Source: Apiosordaria backusii (taxonomy: Eukaryota; Ascomycota; Sordariomycetes; Sordariales; Lasiosphaeriaceae). Taken from it: a stretch of 64,000 nt of DNA. The stretch is taken from positions 3,658,001 to 3,722,000 of the forward strand of contig JAUKTV010000002.1 of the NCBI GenBank assembly GCA_030549205.1, written 5' to 3'. Position 1 is the stretch's first letter, and each line of letters opens with the position of its first letter. The translations under genes and the position numbers were made by a program. Below are positions 33,120 through 44,761 of the stretch, one piece after another. The notes beneath the pieces were generated by a model that saw only the letters and a list, made by a program, of their open reading frames with translations, was not told the origin of the DNA and made no database searches.

Positions 33120-34392
33120 GGTCGTGTATGATTGAAATATTATTCTCGTTCGTTGATCCAGGACAAAGTTCTCTTCGCCCTTCCAAGCTGTTTAAAAAGC
33201 TGGCACCGAGGATGTCCGCGAACTGGCGGGGATGTAGTCCGTCCGTTAACGCCGAGCAAGTGCGCGCGAAGAGCGTCGTCACGGGCTCCCTCTCGGCTGA
33301 CTGAGGAAGTGTCACGATTGGGCGCTTGGCCTGAAGAGGGTTTTTACTCCCCTTGAAACCTCTGAGTTCGTTGTTGTTGCCGTCGTTGGTGAGGCTGAGC
33401 GGGTCACTGGAGGAATGACATTCGGAATGGTTTGATGTTGGATCGGCGATCGGGATGTGTGCTGAGTGAGTTCCGGGTGTTGTGGGTATTTTTTCCTCAC
33501 CAAGAGAGCTCCGTGCTCCTGACCGGAGCTTCTCCCACTTTGGCACATGCGCAGTGATGCAATCATGTTCAGCGCGCCGTATCTGATTGGACAATGTTAA
33601 GACTGGTCTGGACCATTGTCTCTGGAAAGGGATGCCAGCCGCCATCAGCTGGGGCAGCCTCAGCTTGTCACACCATCTTTATCGAGGTAGAGATATTGAC
33701 AATGCATTGGCTTTTGACACTGACAGGTGACGAGTCCCGGGAAACAGAACCATATATCTATTAATGGCCCTAACACACCATGCAATCAAATCTAGCTCGA
33801 TGCCTAGATGGCTGGATGCTGGTGAAGAATGCACAGGTACGACCCCTATGCTTGGCCTGGCCAATCAAGAGCTCAGCTTGCTCGCACTCAGCCATCTAAG
33901 CGCCCTCGTCCACCAGCTCCCCGTGTCTGCCCAGTGTAGATGAAGCTATCTGATTGGATCGTCAGCCATAATTCCATCTGGATGCCGCCGTGGTGGGCAG
34001 GCTCGACAGCCTGCAGAAGCATGGGGGAGGCGGCTGCGGGCCGTTCGTTGCGCGGCCCTTCAAAAGCTGCCTCGGGTTGAGCTCCCCCCCGTTCCTGTCG
34101 CTCTTTTTTTTTGTGTTCATGAGGCTGTAGCTCTTTCCCTTCTTCTAGCTTTGTCGAATGCATGCATTATCTTGTCCGCCCAAACAACAGTGATACACCT
34201 ATACCTGTCACCCAAGTGAAGCTCCGTTGATCTCGACGCGGGGAAGCTTGCCAAGCTCCCCATTATATGTGAGTGCGGGGTGTAGATCTGAACCCATGAG
34301 AGTTGACCGGATCAGAAGTCGGAGCGCAATGCTGATGACAGCTCATCTTAGAAGACAAATTACTGTAACTCCCATAATACTACGACTACAAG
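33120..34392. other. Divergent promoter region between the DUF1279 and AIM24-family genes
   Basis: No gene is seen. A perfect 12-bp palindrome AATGCATGCATT lies at 34158-34169, about 225 bp before the AIM24-like start codon. Frames on the minus strand up to 218 codons overlap the 5' part of the DUF1279 gene and are unsupported. Confidence 0.5.
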
Positions 34393-35852
34393 ATGTCCGG
34401 TTACTATCCTCGTGAGTCTTATACCAAGTCACCTTCGGCGACATATCCGCTGACCAGATTAGCCCCTCCCGGATCGGCCGGTGCTGGAGGTAAGATGAAC
34501 AGTTACAGTCTTGGTGTCCGGTAAAAAAAGAGCATAATGTGCTGATAGACTCTTCTTGTAAAGCGCAGAAGAGTTACCCGCCCCCGCCCATGTCGGCTCC
34601 TCCAACCCAGACCAAGTTCTCGTACCCAGCTCCTCCAAGCAGCTCTCAGGGCAGAAATTACCCTCCTCCCCCTCAGGCCGCTGCCACCCCTCCCCCTGCC
34701 AGCGCCTCAACTCAGCAGTATCCTCCCCCTCCGCAACAACCACAATTCTCACCACCACCCCAAGCCCCTTCCCCGGCGCAACACGCCGCGTTGCCTACAC
34801 ATGTGCGTAGCCAGTCGCAAACCTCCCAGCAGCAGCAACAGTTCGCACCTCCACCTACATACCCCACAGAAGACAACGATGGCTCTTACCCAGCCGAGAA
34901 GCAGCAGCAGCAGCAGCAGCAGCAACCTGTAACCATGGACCCCTCAGCAGCAGCCAGCACGATCCTCGGCGCCCCAGCTGCGGGTCAATTCGTCGGCGCC
35001 ACATCCACCGTGGTGGACGACGTGGGCACCTTCAACGGCGGCTCCTACCGCATCAGCCACCGCGACTGCAACACGGTGCTCACCGTCCAGCTCGCCATCG
35101 GCTGCCCCTTTGAGGCGAGGCCGGGCGCCATGATCGCCATGTCCCCGTCCATCCAGCTCAAGGGCTCCTACAAGTTCAGCATGAAGAAGCTGGTGGCGGG
35201 CGGCGAGATGAGCCAGTCCACCTTTACCGGTCCCGGAGAGCTGCTGCTGGCGCCGCCGATGCTGGGCGACATCACGAGCTTGAGGCTGACGGGCAAGGAG
35301 TCGTGGTCGGTGAGCCACGACGGGTATCTCGCCAGCACGCAGCACGTGATCAAGGACTACAAGAGGCAGGGGCTGGGGAAGGCCATGTTCAGCGGGGAGG
35401 GTCTCTGGGTGTACAAGATCAGCGGGACGGGGTTGTTGTGGTTGACGAGTTTTGGCGCGATTATCAGAAAAGACGTGAGTTTTTCCGGTGTTTAATTGCT
35501 TCTGAGAATGGTTCAAGAGTACTGATTTTTTTTTGGTTTGGGGGGGGGAAAAGCTGGTCGAAGGCGAAAAGTACATTGTGGACAATGGACACTTGGTTGC
35601 GTGGAATGTCAAGTATATCATGGAGCGGGTTACCTCGGGAGGTATCATGTCAGGATTTGCATCAGGGGAAGGCCTTGTCTGCAAGTTTACCGGCCCAGGA
35701 ACAGTGTTTATTCAGACCAGAAACGCGGTATGTTTCTTTTTCTTTTTTGTTTCTCATTGTATTTGGGCCCCAAGGAGACCGAGCGGACGGCTGACAATAG
35801 CAAACAGAAAGCGTTCAGTGGGTACATGACCGGGCAACAGACTGCCATGTAG
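34393..35852 (+). CDS. AIM24-family protein with Pro/Gln-rich N-terminus
   Basis: Five exons are deduced: 34393-34411, 34463-34489, 34564-35474, 35554-35727 and 35808-35852. They sum to 1176 nt, 391 aa. Two micro-exons of 19 and 27 nt encode [15 protein letters not shown] and join in phase to QKSYPPPPM. The first 145 residues are Pro/Gln/Ser-rich with polyQ. From about residue 145 the AIM24 core reads [72 protein letters not shown] and [12 protein letters not shown], ending in [11 protein letters not shown]. This TIGR00266-type beta-barrel fold is shared with bacterial relatives. Yeast Aim24 is mitochondrial, but this copy lacks an obvious presequence and carries a disordered head, so a cytosolic place is possible. 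The last intron has two acceptors 6 nt apart. Confidence 0.85.
34902..34925 (+). repeat. CAG microsatellite encoding polyQ
   Basis: Seven CAG units and a CAA give eight glutamines inside the disordered head of the AIM24-family protein. Likely length-variable. Confidence 0.85.
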
Positions 35853-37092
35853 GGAACCAAGTCTGGATTTGGCTTTGGAGGAGGGACCGGTTTTACCATG
35901 AGAGGCTGTACTCACCATGAATTTTGATATGTTGGATTTTGACAAAAAATCATGTCGTGTTTCGCGTTGGTTGGATCGAGGAGAGCTACAGCAGGCTCTA
36001 GGGTTTGGTTTTGGATTCTCTCCGGCAGGCGTGTTGGATACCAGTTTTGAGACAGCAGTTGAGGCTTTTCCCTAGTATATTCATAGTGCTAGTATCGTTT
36101 GTATGATGAGTATGACGCTTTGCCTGCTGTCACCTGGTGACTGATTGTATTCTGCTAAAAATTAGACGATGCCATCCCTGAACTGCCCCTTTGTTTTTCT
36201 CAACAACCCTAACCCTACGGGGGTACAATCTTCTATTTTCGTAGATAATATTCCTCTTGCATTGCAGGAGGTTGCTGTTGAGCAGAGCATCCGGCAGTCT
36301 CATCTCAATGTCACATTTTTTCACCAAGCACACATCACTCCGAAAGTTTTTCACACTTCAGTCAAAACAACACACAAACTTCTTGTATTCAGTTTAGCCG
36401 CATACACAGCTTCACCTTCTCAAGCATCGACCATCATATCAACAATTCGACCACCACAATTACTATGTACCATCTGTCCTCCTCTCATTTTTGTTGCTGA
36501 CCAGATGTTATGGTCAAAGAAATCCCAGCTGACCCGCTTTGCTCCCTTTGCCTTTGCCGGCCCTGCCCTAAGGTACCCAAACGAATCCAAGTAGATAAAA
36601 GTCTCGTCCCAAAAGTTCTTCAGCCCATCCTCCACTACGTCGCGACTCCAAGAACTTCAGCCGGTTCCGGTCGATAGGCATGGTTCCGCCCCCTGAAGAA
36701 GCTTTTCAAAAGAATAAATAAAAATAAATAAAAGCAAATAGAAGAAAATAGGTTTCAGCGGACAAGCCCGTCCGTTGTGTGTGTGCTTCACGCTCATGCT
36801 GGCAAACTCCAGCAAGTATTACCAACCACTGTGTAATTTCGAGAGGTGAAGGGTAAGCTGACTAGCCCACTGAAACCTGTGAAACGGCCATAACAAACGA
36901 ATCGGCGCTGAAATTTTGCCAGTAGAGATTTAGCAATAACACCCTACGCCTTGCTCAAGGTAGCCAAAACAAAAAACAAAAACGCCTCGCCTAAATAGTA
37001 TGCTGGTTGTGCTCTTCGCCAAATAGAAGACCACCAGATTATAAAACATAGAGTAGGACATGAAAATAAAGTCGAAGACATCATGATCCAGC
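35853..37092. other. Convergent intergenic region between AIM24-family and Sln1-type genes
   Basis: No gene is seen in 1.24 kb. AT-rich, with a run of AAATAAATAA-type words near 36715-36735. A telomere-like AACCCTAACCCTA (two units) sits at 36205-36217, too short to call a telomere relic. Confidence 0.5.
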
Positions 37093-40000
37093 TCAGACCC
37101 CATTGGCGTGAGGCTCTGTGGCAGCTCCGTTCATTTTGGGTGCAACGGCATTCCCATTGGTAAGAGCAAGAGGATCGGAACTCTCCTGGCCTGGTGTTTG
37201 CGCTGGGGTCTGGTTCGGCGATGTTTTCTTTGTCGTCAGACTTGACGTCTCGGGTTCCTCCTCAATCGTGGCAAATTTCCTGAGCACTTGTTTCAGTGCC
37301 GGCCGTCGAATAGGCTTGCTCAGGAACTCATCCATTCCCGATTCCATGCACTCCTTCACGTTGGACTCCTCCGAGAATGCGGTCAGAGCAACAATGGGTG
37401 CTGAGTAACCCATCTTTCGGATCAGTCTCGTTGACTGGAGACCGTCGAGGTTCGGCATTTGGATGTCCATAAAGATGACGTCAAAGCGCTGATTGTTCTC
37501 CATATTGGCCTTGACAAGATCATATGCTTCTTGTCCGTCCTTGGCAATAGTCACATCGTAGATGTCTTCCAGCTTCAGCATCCTACTGACAACCTCAATG
37601 TTGGTTGAGTTGTCATCTGCCACGAGAACGCGCAGCTTGCCTTGCTCGGGCGGCTTGTTCTCCATGGCACGGTCAATCGCCGCCAACTGGTCCTCTTTTG
37701 TAGGGCGTGGGGTGAGATTCGTGGCAAAAAACGGCTGTCTCAAGCCCACGAGCCGGGGTTGCTTATCAAGTACGGTAGATGGCGGGGGCTGCACCTCGTT
37801 GGACGATCTGGAAACCGAATTTCGTCGGTCAGCCTCAGCGGCTGCTCGCCCATCTACCGAAGATACACTTTGCGGCCGAGATGGGATGCTGCTAGAGGCT
37901 GTACTGGAAGCGCTGTGAGAGACGATTAGCTTGGCTCACCAGGAAGAAAGTGCTTGTTGACTCACCGATCTCTGATATATTTGAGTGGTATCTGCATGGT
38001 GAACGTCGTACCCACACCAACAGTGCTCCTCACTGTAATGTTACCACCCATAATGGCCGCCAGCTGCGAGCAGATACTTAAACCTAAACCTGTACCGCCG
38101 TACTTCTTGCTCAGGCCCAAGTCGCCCTGCACGAAGGGCTCAAAAATCTTTTGCTGCATATTTTCCGGAATGCCTGGCCCTGTGTCTTCTACTTCAAACT
38201 CGAATAAGTATGATCTGGCATTCGGCGGCGGAGGTGTTGGTGAGCGCTCTCTGATTTGGATGTGGGTAGAAACCTTCCGATCAATGGGGTTGATGGAAAG
38301 TGCCGTGCCGTCTGTTTTTGGTGGTGGTGACGCTGGAGAATGGCCGCCTTTCGAACTTGCCGAGTGTGTTGACCCGGAGCCCATGCGATGACGCGTTCGT
38401 CCGGGACGGCTGGACCCGTTTTTGGAGAACGAAGATGTCCTGCTCTCATCACTTGGCTGCTCAATTTCGCCCAGACAGCGAATCCTAAGCTCCACTTTGC
38501 CCCCTGCCGGTGTGAACTTCAAGCTGTTGCTCACCAGGTTGATGATAACCTGCAAGATGCGATGCTGATCGCCCCACAGACACATGTCCTTTAGCCTGCC
38601 AACACCAGGAGGACCCAGGGCAGGAAGTCTTTTGTCGATGCTTGTCCGTTCTGGACTTGGGTTGGCTTCGATGTACTCGGTGCCGACAAAATTGACGGCA
38701 AAGCCAACCTTGTTTTCCCGAACCTGCTTGTCAAAAATAGCCAGCATTTGGGATCGAATCTCGCCCAACCGAAAATCTCGCTCTTCAAGACTAACTTGTT
38801 GACCAATTTGGTTCTTGGAGAAACTCAGCAAGTCCTCAAGCAGATGGAGCAGGAGATCCCCAGATTTGTAGAGCGTCTTGAGTGATTGTTTGATCCGAAC
38901 AATGTCGTCTTCCTCCATGCATACCGCGCACATGCCCATGATTCCGTTCAGGGGGGTCTTGAGCTCGTGTGAGATGTTGGCGATAAACAAGGTCTTACTC
39001 TCGTTTGCGGCCTCAGCAGCCTTCTTGCTGATCTCGAGCTCCTTGGTCCGTTCGGCAACCTTTTCGTCCAAAGAAGTATACTGCTTCAAAAGTTCATCCG
39101 TCATCTCGTTGAATGTCTGCGTGAGCTCCGTCAGCTCATCCGTCACAAAGTGCTTGCGATCCTCCACGCGAGCCGGTATTTTGAACTGTCGACGGGAGGC
39201 TTCTGTCGACACGCCTTGTCGTGCCTTCGCCCTTCTGCGTCTGCGGATGTGGCGGCGAATTTTTCCCACAATCGTCTTTTCAGATAACCGTCCGGAGGTC
39301 GTACCCCCTGAGCTGGGGTTTTCCTCGTCATAGAAATCGCTGTCCTCATCTTCATAGCCAGGCGGGGCGATGGATTTCTCTGTGGCGTCCTTGAGTCTCC
39401 TGATGGGCATAACACTCAGATGTGCGCAAGGGAAGATCAGCAGCAGAACGAGCCCCAAAGTGCCAAACACGCATACCAAGAGGATACTCCTCAGGGTGTG
39501 GATGGGCTCAAAAGCCTCGCTTGCGTCTTGCTCCACCACGACAGCCCATGACACCAGTGACGTCTGTGGCCGGGCCGCGCCCACTGCCACGGAATGGCCT
39601 TGTTCGTCGGTGGTAGTCAGATCGCTGATTGCGTTATTTGGGTTCTCAAGGTTTTGTTTGCGGAAAACGTCGTGAACCATTGGGTAGGAGGTGATGGGGA
39701 ATGCCTCGGAGTAATTTCCCGAGACAAAGCTGCGGTGATCATGGCGGTCGTATTGGCCTTCTGGGGGTTGAGGTGGGAGGAGAAAGTGTATGTCCTGCTT
39801 GGAGAATTCTTCCGGCGGTGGTTCCCACGTTGTATTTGATGCCGCTACTTTCCTCTCGAAATGATTCCAGGGATTTGTCGAGCCCATAAAAAGGACCACT
39901 CCAGTGCGGCCTAGCCCTTCTCTAGAGGTCTGGATATCTATCAGGGTCTTTGCAGTGGCAACCAGCGTCATATACCCTAGAATATAGCGATTATTATCAT

Positions 40001-40697
40001 TTTGGCGAACGGGGACAGTAATGGAAACCAAGGCGAAGCTGGAATTAACGACCAAGGGACCAAGAAGAATGCCGTTTCCATCGCTCCCATTCCCAAGCGA
40101 CACACCGGGAAAAGCGATGGCAGAGAAGGCTGCCGTATTGACGGTAGGGTGACTCCGGTTCATGTTTTGATAGGATATATTGGGGAAGAGCATGGGTGGG
40201 AAGCCGTTGCCATAAGTATTGTCTCCAAGCACAACCGGCAAGCCGTTGCTGCCCAGGTACGGAAGATAAATGGGGCCGCCGGAGCCGGTGCCGGTGATGT
40301 TAAGTAGCCCCCTGGGGTCGCCGGTCGAGTTTCTCGAATACAAGCGGCCCTGCACCAGACCCGAAAAGCCCGAGCTGCCGAGCGCGCTCTTCAGATCGGC
40401 GACAGCTTCATCCCAGGGGTCTGTACTACCGGGCTCTGTCTTATTTTGGTAAAAATTTCGGAATGCCTGTTGCAGCATCAAACGGGTCGAGATGGTCAGA
40501 CATGTCGTCTGGATAAGGTCAATCTCGGACGAGATCCTCGCAGCCTTGAGAGAGGCAGTCAGGAGCAGGCCGCCAGACTCGAGGCCGATGACAAAGTTAT
40601 TAACAAATATCCATGTCGGAATCGAGACAATGGCGAGGGCAACGAGGACTGCGAATATCACAAGGGCTGCGAGCTGCTCGCGGATCGCGACTCTCAT
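37093..40697 (-). CDS. SLN1: Sln1-type (group VI) hybrid histidine kinase
   Basis: Two exons (40697-37966 and 37912-37093) are joined by a 53-nt intron in phase, 3552 nt, 1183 aa. This compares with about 1220 in yeast Sln1. Two membrane helices are visible: residues about 8-32 ([20 protein letters not shown]) and 402-428 ([18 protein letters not shown]). They bracket a 370-residue extracellular domain rich in N-x-S/T sites. A basic linker and a coiled coil with [19 protein letters not shown] come next. The phosphoacceptor is His577 in [10 protein letters not shown]. The ATPase N-box [10 protein letters not shown] is near 717, and [10 protein letters not shown] and [10 protein letters not shown] near 868. 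The receiver domain past the intron has [12 protein letters not shown], phospho-acceptor Asp1060 in [11 protein letters not shown], and Lys in LSKPIRRP. It should feed Ypd1 and the Ssk1-Hog1 osmostress relay. The C-terminus is short and disordered. Confidence 0.92.
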
Positions 40698-42199
40698 TTT
40701 TGGCAGTCTTCGGCAGACTATAAGAGACAGTCTGGACGGAGCTGGCGGCGCCGATGCATGCTGCTGTCTGGAGGCTCGAGGCTTGCCGTGCTTATCGGGG
40801 GAACGGATATCCAGGGGCTGGATGGTCGTAGGTGAACAGCGATTGAACTCAATGCTGGCTCGGCCGAGTCATTGAGACGCGGTCTGGATGGTCGTCGACA
40901 GGTGTCGTCCGTTCGATGTGCGTCGGTTCGGTGTTCGGGTAGTCAAAGCGAGCCGAGAGGGCGGCAGTAGCTGGCTGTCAGGAAATTCGAGTGAAATGGA
41001 CAACACGTGGCTGACAAAGAAGACAAGACCGTGGACAGGCACAAGGCAACACGTTTTGGAGTGAACAACGGCGGGAAAAGAAGCTGTCGAAGGCAGAGCA
41101 AGATTATTGATTTGAGGTATGAAACGACGTCTTGAGCTAAAAGCTTCTAGCCCCAGGGCGGGAACTTGTCGAGATTCTCAATTGATTGCGGCGGCGGGCT
41201 CGGATGGAGCAAATCTCCAGGTTCTAAGGATTTTTGGGACAGGGAAGCTGAGCGAACACGTCCAGGCTATCCCTGTAGCGGGCTAGCAGCCACCTAATGG
41301 CGGGCACGGATATTAGCATGCTGTCGTCTGATTCGTCCCGGGTTCTCGGTCAGGCCTAGAACAGTTCCGCCAAGCCGTTGCAGCACCTTCGTCCCGTCGG
41401 AGCATGTCCAATGCCTGCACCTCATCGCTTCATCGCTTGGTGATCGCTGATCTCTTCTTGTCTTTGCTGAGCCGTGCCCGTTTTCGATCGAGATCGCTTT
41501 CCTGTCTTGCCAGCATGGGATTGTCCCTCTTTTTGCTGTCAACTATAGATGGCAATTGCAGAGAACGAAACATGGAAACTTGGCAGGCTCCCATGGTTGC
41601 ACAACCCCTCAAATACATATACCCTACATGGAGGCTCATTGTCTGTACCCTGTCACACTGGCTTTTACTGTTGTGCCCGTGTCCTACCGAGCCATTTCTA
41701 GAATTCGAGAAAAGTGGGACGAACCATTCTGGCCATGGCGTTGATCACCCGTTCTGGTTTCACATGTAAGAAAGATTCCATGATGCAAAATAGATAGATA
41801 AGTGAATGTTGAGTATGTTCATTCAAGGATCGTAGCAGTAATGATCGTCAAGATAATAAATAAATAACAGCAGCAGAAGAGTACACTAACATAAAAACGG
41901 TCATAAATGTCATAAACACCACCCACCACCAATGCCTCCCATGCCCACCACCCTCAAACACCAGTGATGCCATCATTCCCAAGGTATCTTTGTTTGACCG
42001 GTCCGTTGCACCTGTACCTTGCCATTGTATGCGTTGCTCCGAGTAATCCACGACGCCGCCAGTCCCTTTTCCAGCCACTTGGTCATAATACTTACACCAT
42101 ACCATTTCATCTTCGTTCCTTTCCATTCATTAACATAAACGTAAAACATGAAAAAAAAAAAAAAAAACCCCAATCATGAATGAGTGACAAGAAGATCTC
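40698..42199. other. Intergenic: promoter of the Sln1-type kinase and 3' flank of the F-box gene
   Basis: About 1.5 kb with no recognisable gene. An A-run lies at about 42150-42166. Frames of 100-120 codons on both strands look random. Confidence 0.5.
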
Positions 42200-44761
42200 T
42201 CAAGACCTCGCAAAAATCAGCGGCACCAACGCGCTTCCATTGCTCTCCATCGTCACTCTCTGCTGATCCTTTGTACACTCGGCCACATTGGCTGAGCTCC
42301 TCCCGAACAAGCCCTCTCGGATCCTGTATCCGATACTGCCGCTGCTCCCATTCACATTATTATTGCTATTACTCCCACCAGTGTGAAGGGGATGTAAAGG
42401 TAAATCAGCAATGCTCATCATGCCCGCCACCTGCTGCACCGCAGCCGACCCCTTGTTCTTTTCACTGTTCGCGTTTGCCTTTTTGGAAAACTCCCTCGAC
42501 AGCTTCGTCATGACTGCTTCTCTCGCCCTCTTGAGCGCAGACGACCTGGCCGCCTGCTCCCGCGCTTCGGCGAGCATGTCCGCCTCGATTAGTCTTTGCG
42601 CTGGGCTCAGGCCGTCGTCTTCATAGAGCCCGTGTTCTTCCTCCCCGGCGATGGAGCACACAAACGGGCCAGCTTTGGCTGAAGGGTCGTAGACTGTAGG
42701 CTGGAGGAGGACCGGAAAGGGGTCTGGGTTGAGGATGGGGACTGAGATCTCGATTCTGGAGCTGCCCCTGCTGTTCCTGGCGGGGGATGGGGAGGGTGAG
42801 ACAGAATGAGAGGAGGAGAGAGAGTTGGAGCGGGTGAGAGGGGGCGGGGTGGATGGGCCGGGCGAGGCATAGTAAGGATGATGGGAGTTGAAGTAAGACT
42901 CGTCGTCGGAGCCAACCACTTCTGGCATGGAGGGCATGGCCGGAAGGGCGGGGAGAGCATCGTCGGAGGAGTGATGACGATGATGGCGGCGGCGACGCTG
43001 GAGGCGAGGACGGGATTGAGAGCGCTCACGGTCCCTAGTTTCTTTGTTGGTGGTGGAAGGAGTCTCGTCGCTGCGGCTGCGGAAGTGTTTGAGGGTGAGC
43101 TTGCTGCTGCTCTTGCCGATGCTGGGATGGTGGTGGGCACTCTTTTCCTTCTCCTTTTCCACACTCTTGTCGCTCTTGCGGTCGTCTTCCTCATCATGGT
43201 CATGATGCCTCCTCTTCTTCCTCAACCTTCTCTTCCTGAGTGTGGTGGTGAACCCTTCACTGGCTTGCTTGGCAGCTTCAATATCAGATGCCAGTCCGCC
43301 GTCGTCGTAGTCATCTACCTCGGCATTGATAGACACGGGAGCAGCAGCAGCAGCAGCAGTAACGCCCCTAGCCCACTCCTCCACCCCGGCCTCGAAGTTG
43401 TCAACATCATTGACACCCCCAAACACCATCCCCTCGAGGTCGACCTCAAACAACTCCCTGCTTGCCTCCGCTGCCGCAGAGGACGGCGTGACGGCCTCAT
43501 CTTCCACCGGGTTTGCCACCGCAGACCCAATCGATGTATTGCTCCTCGACGTCCCAGGTCTCATGTTTGAGCGCCCGGAAGCAAACGACTTTCTTGACCA
43601 GCTATCCGGGCTGCCTCCCTTGTCTTTATCCACAAGCGGACCCAGCGCATCATCCCAGCTGCCTCTGACCAGCGCCACATTGTCGAAATCAAACTCCCTG
43701 ACGGTATCCCGATGACTGGCGACCAACCCCTTCAGCTGTGGCGCATTCATCGTCGCATTCCTGACCGCCATGCACCTCAGCTTAGGCATCACGAGCGGGT
43801 GTCTCAGCGGCTTGGGAGGAAGCGGAGACATGGGGGAGGTGACCTCGTTAAACAACTTCTTGGTGTGTCTAGGGGCAGCGAAAAGGGGGTCGCCTGATAG
43901 GGCAATGGGGCAGGGCCCTCTTCTCCCAAGCCATGTAAATGAAAACTTTTCAAGCTGAGGTGCAAAGTCCCGGATGTAGTCGTCAATGATCTTGAGGTGG
44001 TCAAGACCAGGAGCAGGGCCATAAAAGTCCCAGCTTTCGACAGAGATGTAGAGCTTCTTGATTTGGCGCCATCGCAGGGCCGCCGAAGGAAGAGCGCCAA
44101 AGCCTGGCTTGTGACGAAGGTAGTTGAAGGAGGAAGGGTGGACGCCAGAGAGAGTGAGCTTGGTGAGCTTGGTGAGAGGCGCACGCTCAACTGAGATGCG
44201 GAGGCTGATGAGGGCGTAGTCGACAATGTCGCGGCGGTAGCGCTCACTGGGCTCCTGGCCGGGGGTCTTGATGGTGAGATGGCGCATGTTGGTCATGTGC
44301 TTCATGGCGTTGATGAAGGAAGGGACATTGCTGGCGGCATGGAAAAGGGGTGGATACTGCTGTGTGAGGATGTCGCCGAGCTCTGAGTTGCCATACTTTG
44401 GCCTTGTCAGGGCGGATGCCATGGATGTGTGAGGGTTGTACAGAAACAGGATCTCCTGGCCCGTCTGTGGATGAATGAGAGGGGGGAGAAAGGTGGCATT
44501 GGAATGGGGAAAGGTGAAGCTGAGGTGCTCGATGTGGTGGCCAATCCTTGACAAAGCCTGAATCCTATGAGGATTGGTGAATGTGTTTGGTGTAAAGGTC
44601 AGGTTGATGCGGACAAAAAGTCTTCTGGTAACGAGGTTGCAGCAGGCCGAGTTGGCCACTCTCACGGCGCAGATGTCCTGCTTGGACAAGAGCTCAAAGA
44701 ATCTCTCGCGAACCGTCTCCTCCTGCCACAGGCGGTAGAAAAGTTGTGTACTTGACGCCAT
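42200..44761 (-). CDS. F-box-like protein with leucine-rich region, filamentous-fungal type
   Basis: A single long exon encodes 853 aa. The N-terminus (residues 10-55: LWQEETVRERFFELLSKQDI, CAVRVANSACCNLVTRRLFV) has the helical spacing of an F-box. It is followed to about residue 360 by leucine-rich-repeat-like units such as LTKLTKLTLSGVHPSSF, IKKLYISVESWDFYG and LEKFSFTWLGRRGPC. The C-terminal half is disordered, with Arg/Lys/His clusters (RKRRLRKKRRHHDHDEEDD) and Ser-rich tracts that could serve as nuclear localisation signals. If the F-box reading is right it would recruit targets to an SCF ubiquitin ligase. No F-box profile was run, and the box is degenerate. Confidence 0.6.
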   Translation of the reverse strand: MASSTQLFYRLWQEETVRERFFELLSKQDICAVRVANSACCNLVTRRLFVRINLTFTPNTFTNPHRIQALSRIGHHIEHLSFTFPHSNATFLPPLIHPQTGQEILFLYNPHTSMASALTRPKYGNSELGDILTQQYPPLFHAASNVPSFINAMKHMTNMRHLTIKTPGQEPSERYRRDIVDYALISLRISVERAPLTKLTKLTLSGVHPSSFNYLRHKPGFGALPSAALRWRQIKKLYISVESWDFYGPAPGLDHLKIIDDYIRDFAPQLEKFSFTWLGRRGPCPIALSGDPLFAAPRHTKKLFNEVTSPMSPLPPKPLRHPLVMPKLRCMAVRNATMNAPQLKGLVASHRDTVREFDFDNVALVRGSWDDALGPLVDKDKGGSPDSWSRKSFASGRSNMRPGTSRSNTSIGSAVANPVEDEAVTPSSAAAEASRELFEVDLEGMVFGGVNDVDNFEAGVEEWARGVTAAAAAAPVSINAEVDDYDDGGLASDIEAAKQASEGFTTTLRKRRLRKKRRHHDHDEEDDRKSDKSVEKEKEKSAHHHPSIGKSSSKLTLKHFRSRSDETPSTTNKETRDRERSQSRPRLQRRRRHHRHHSSDDALPALPAMPSMPEVVGSDDESYFNSHHPYYASPGPSTPPPLTRSNSLSSSHSVSPSPSPARNSRGSSRIEISVPILNPDPFPVLLQPTVYDPSAKAGPFVCSIAGEEEHGLYEDDGLSPAQRLIEADMLAEAREQAARSSALKRAREAVMTKLSREFSKKANANSEKNKGSAAVQQVAGMMSIADLPLHPLHTGGSNSNNNVNGSSGSIGYRIREGLFGRSSANVAECTKDQQRVTMESNGSALVPLIFARS

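Noticed and set aside
36205..36217. Telomere-like AACCCTAACCCTA
   Set aside because: Only two units, inside ordinary unique sequence between two convergent genes; expected by chance in 64 kb.
39143..39415. Small frames inside the Sln1-type gene on either strand
   Set aside because: All are shadows of the kinase coding sequence, whose motifs are unambiguous.
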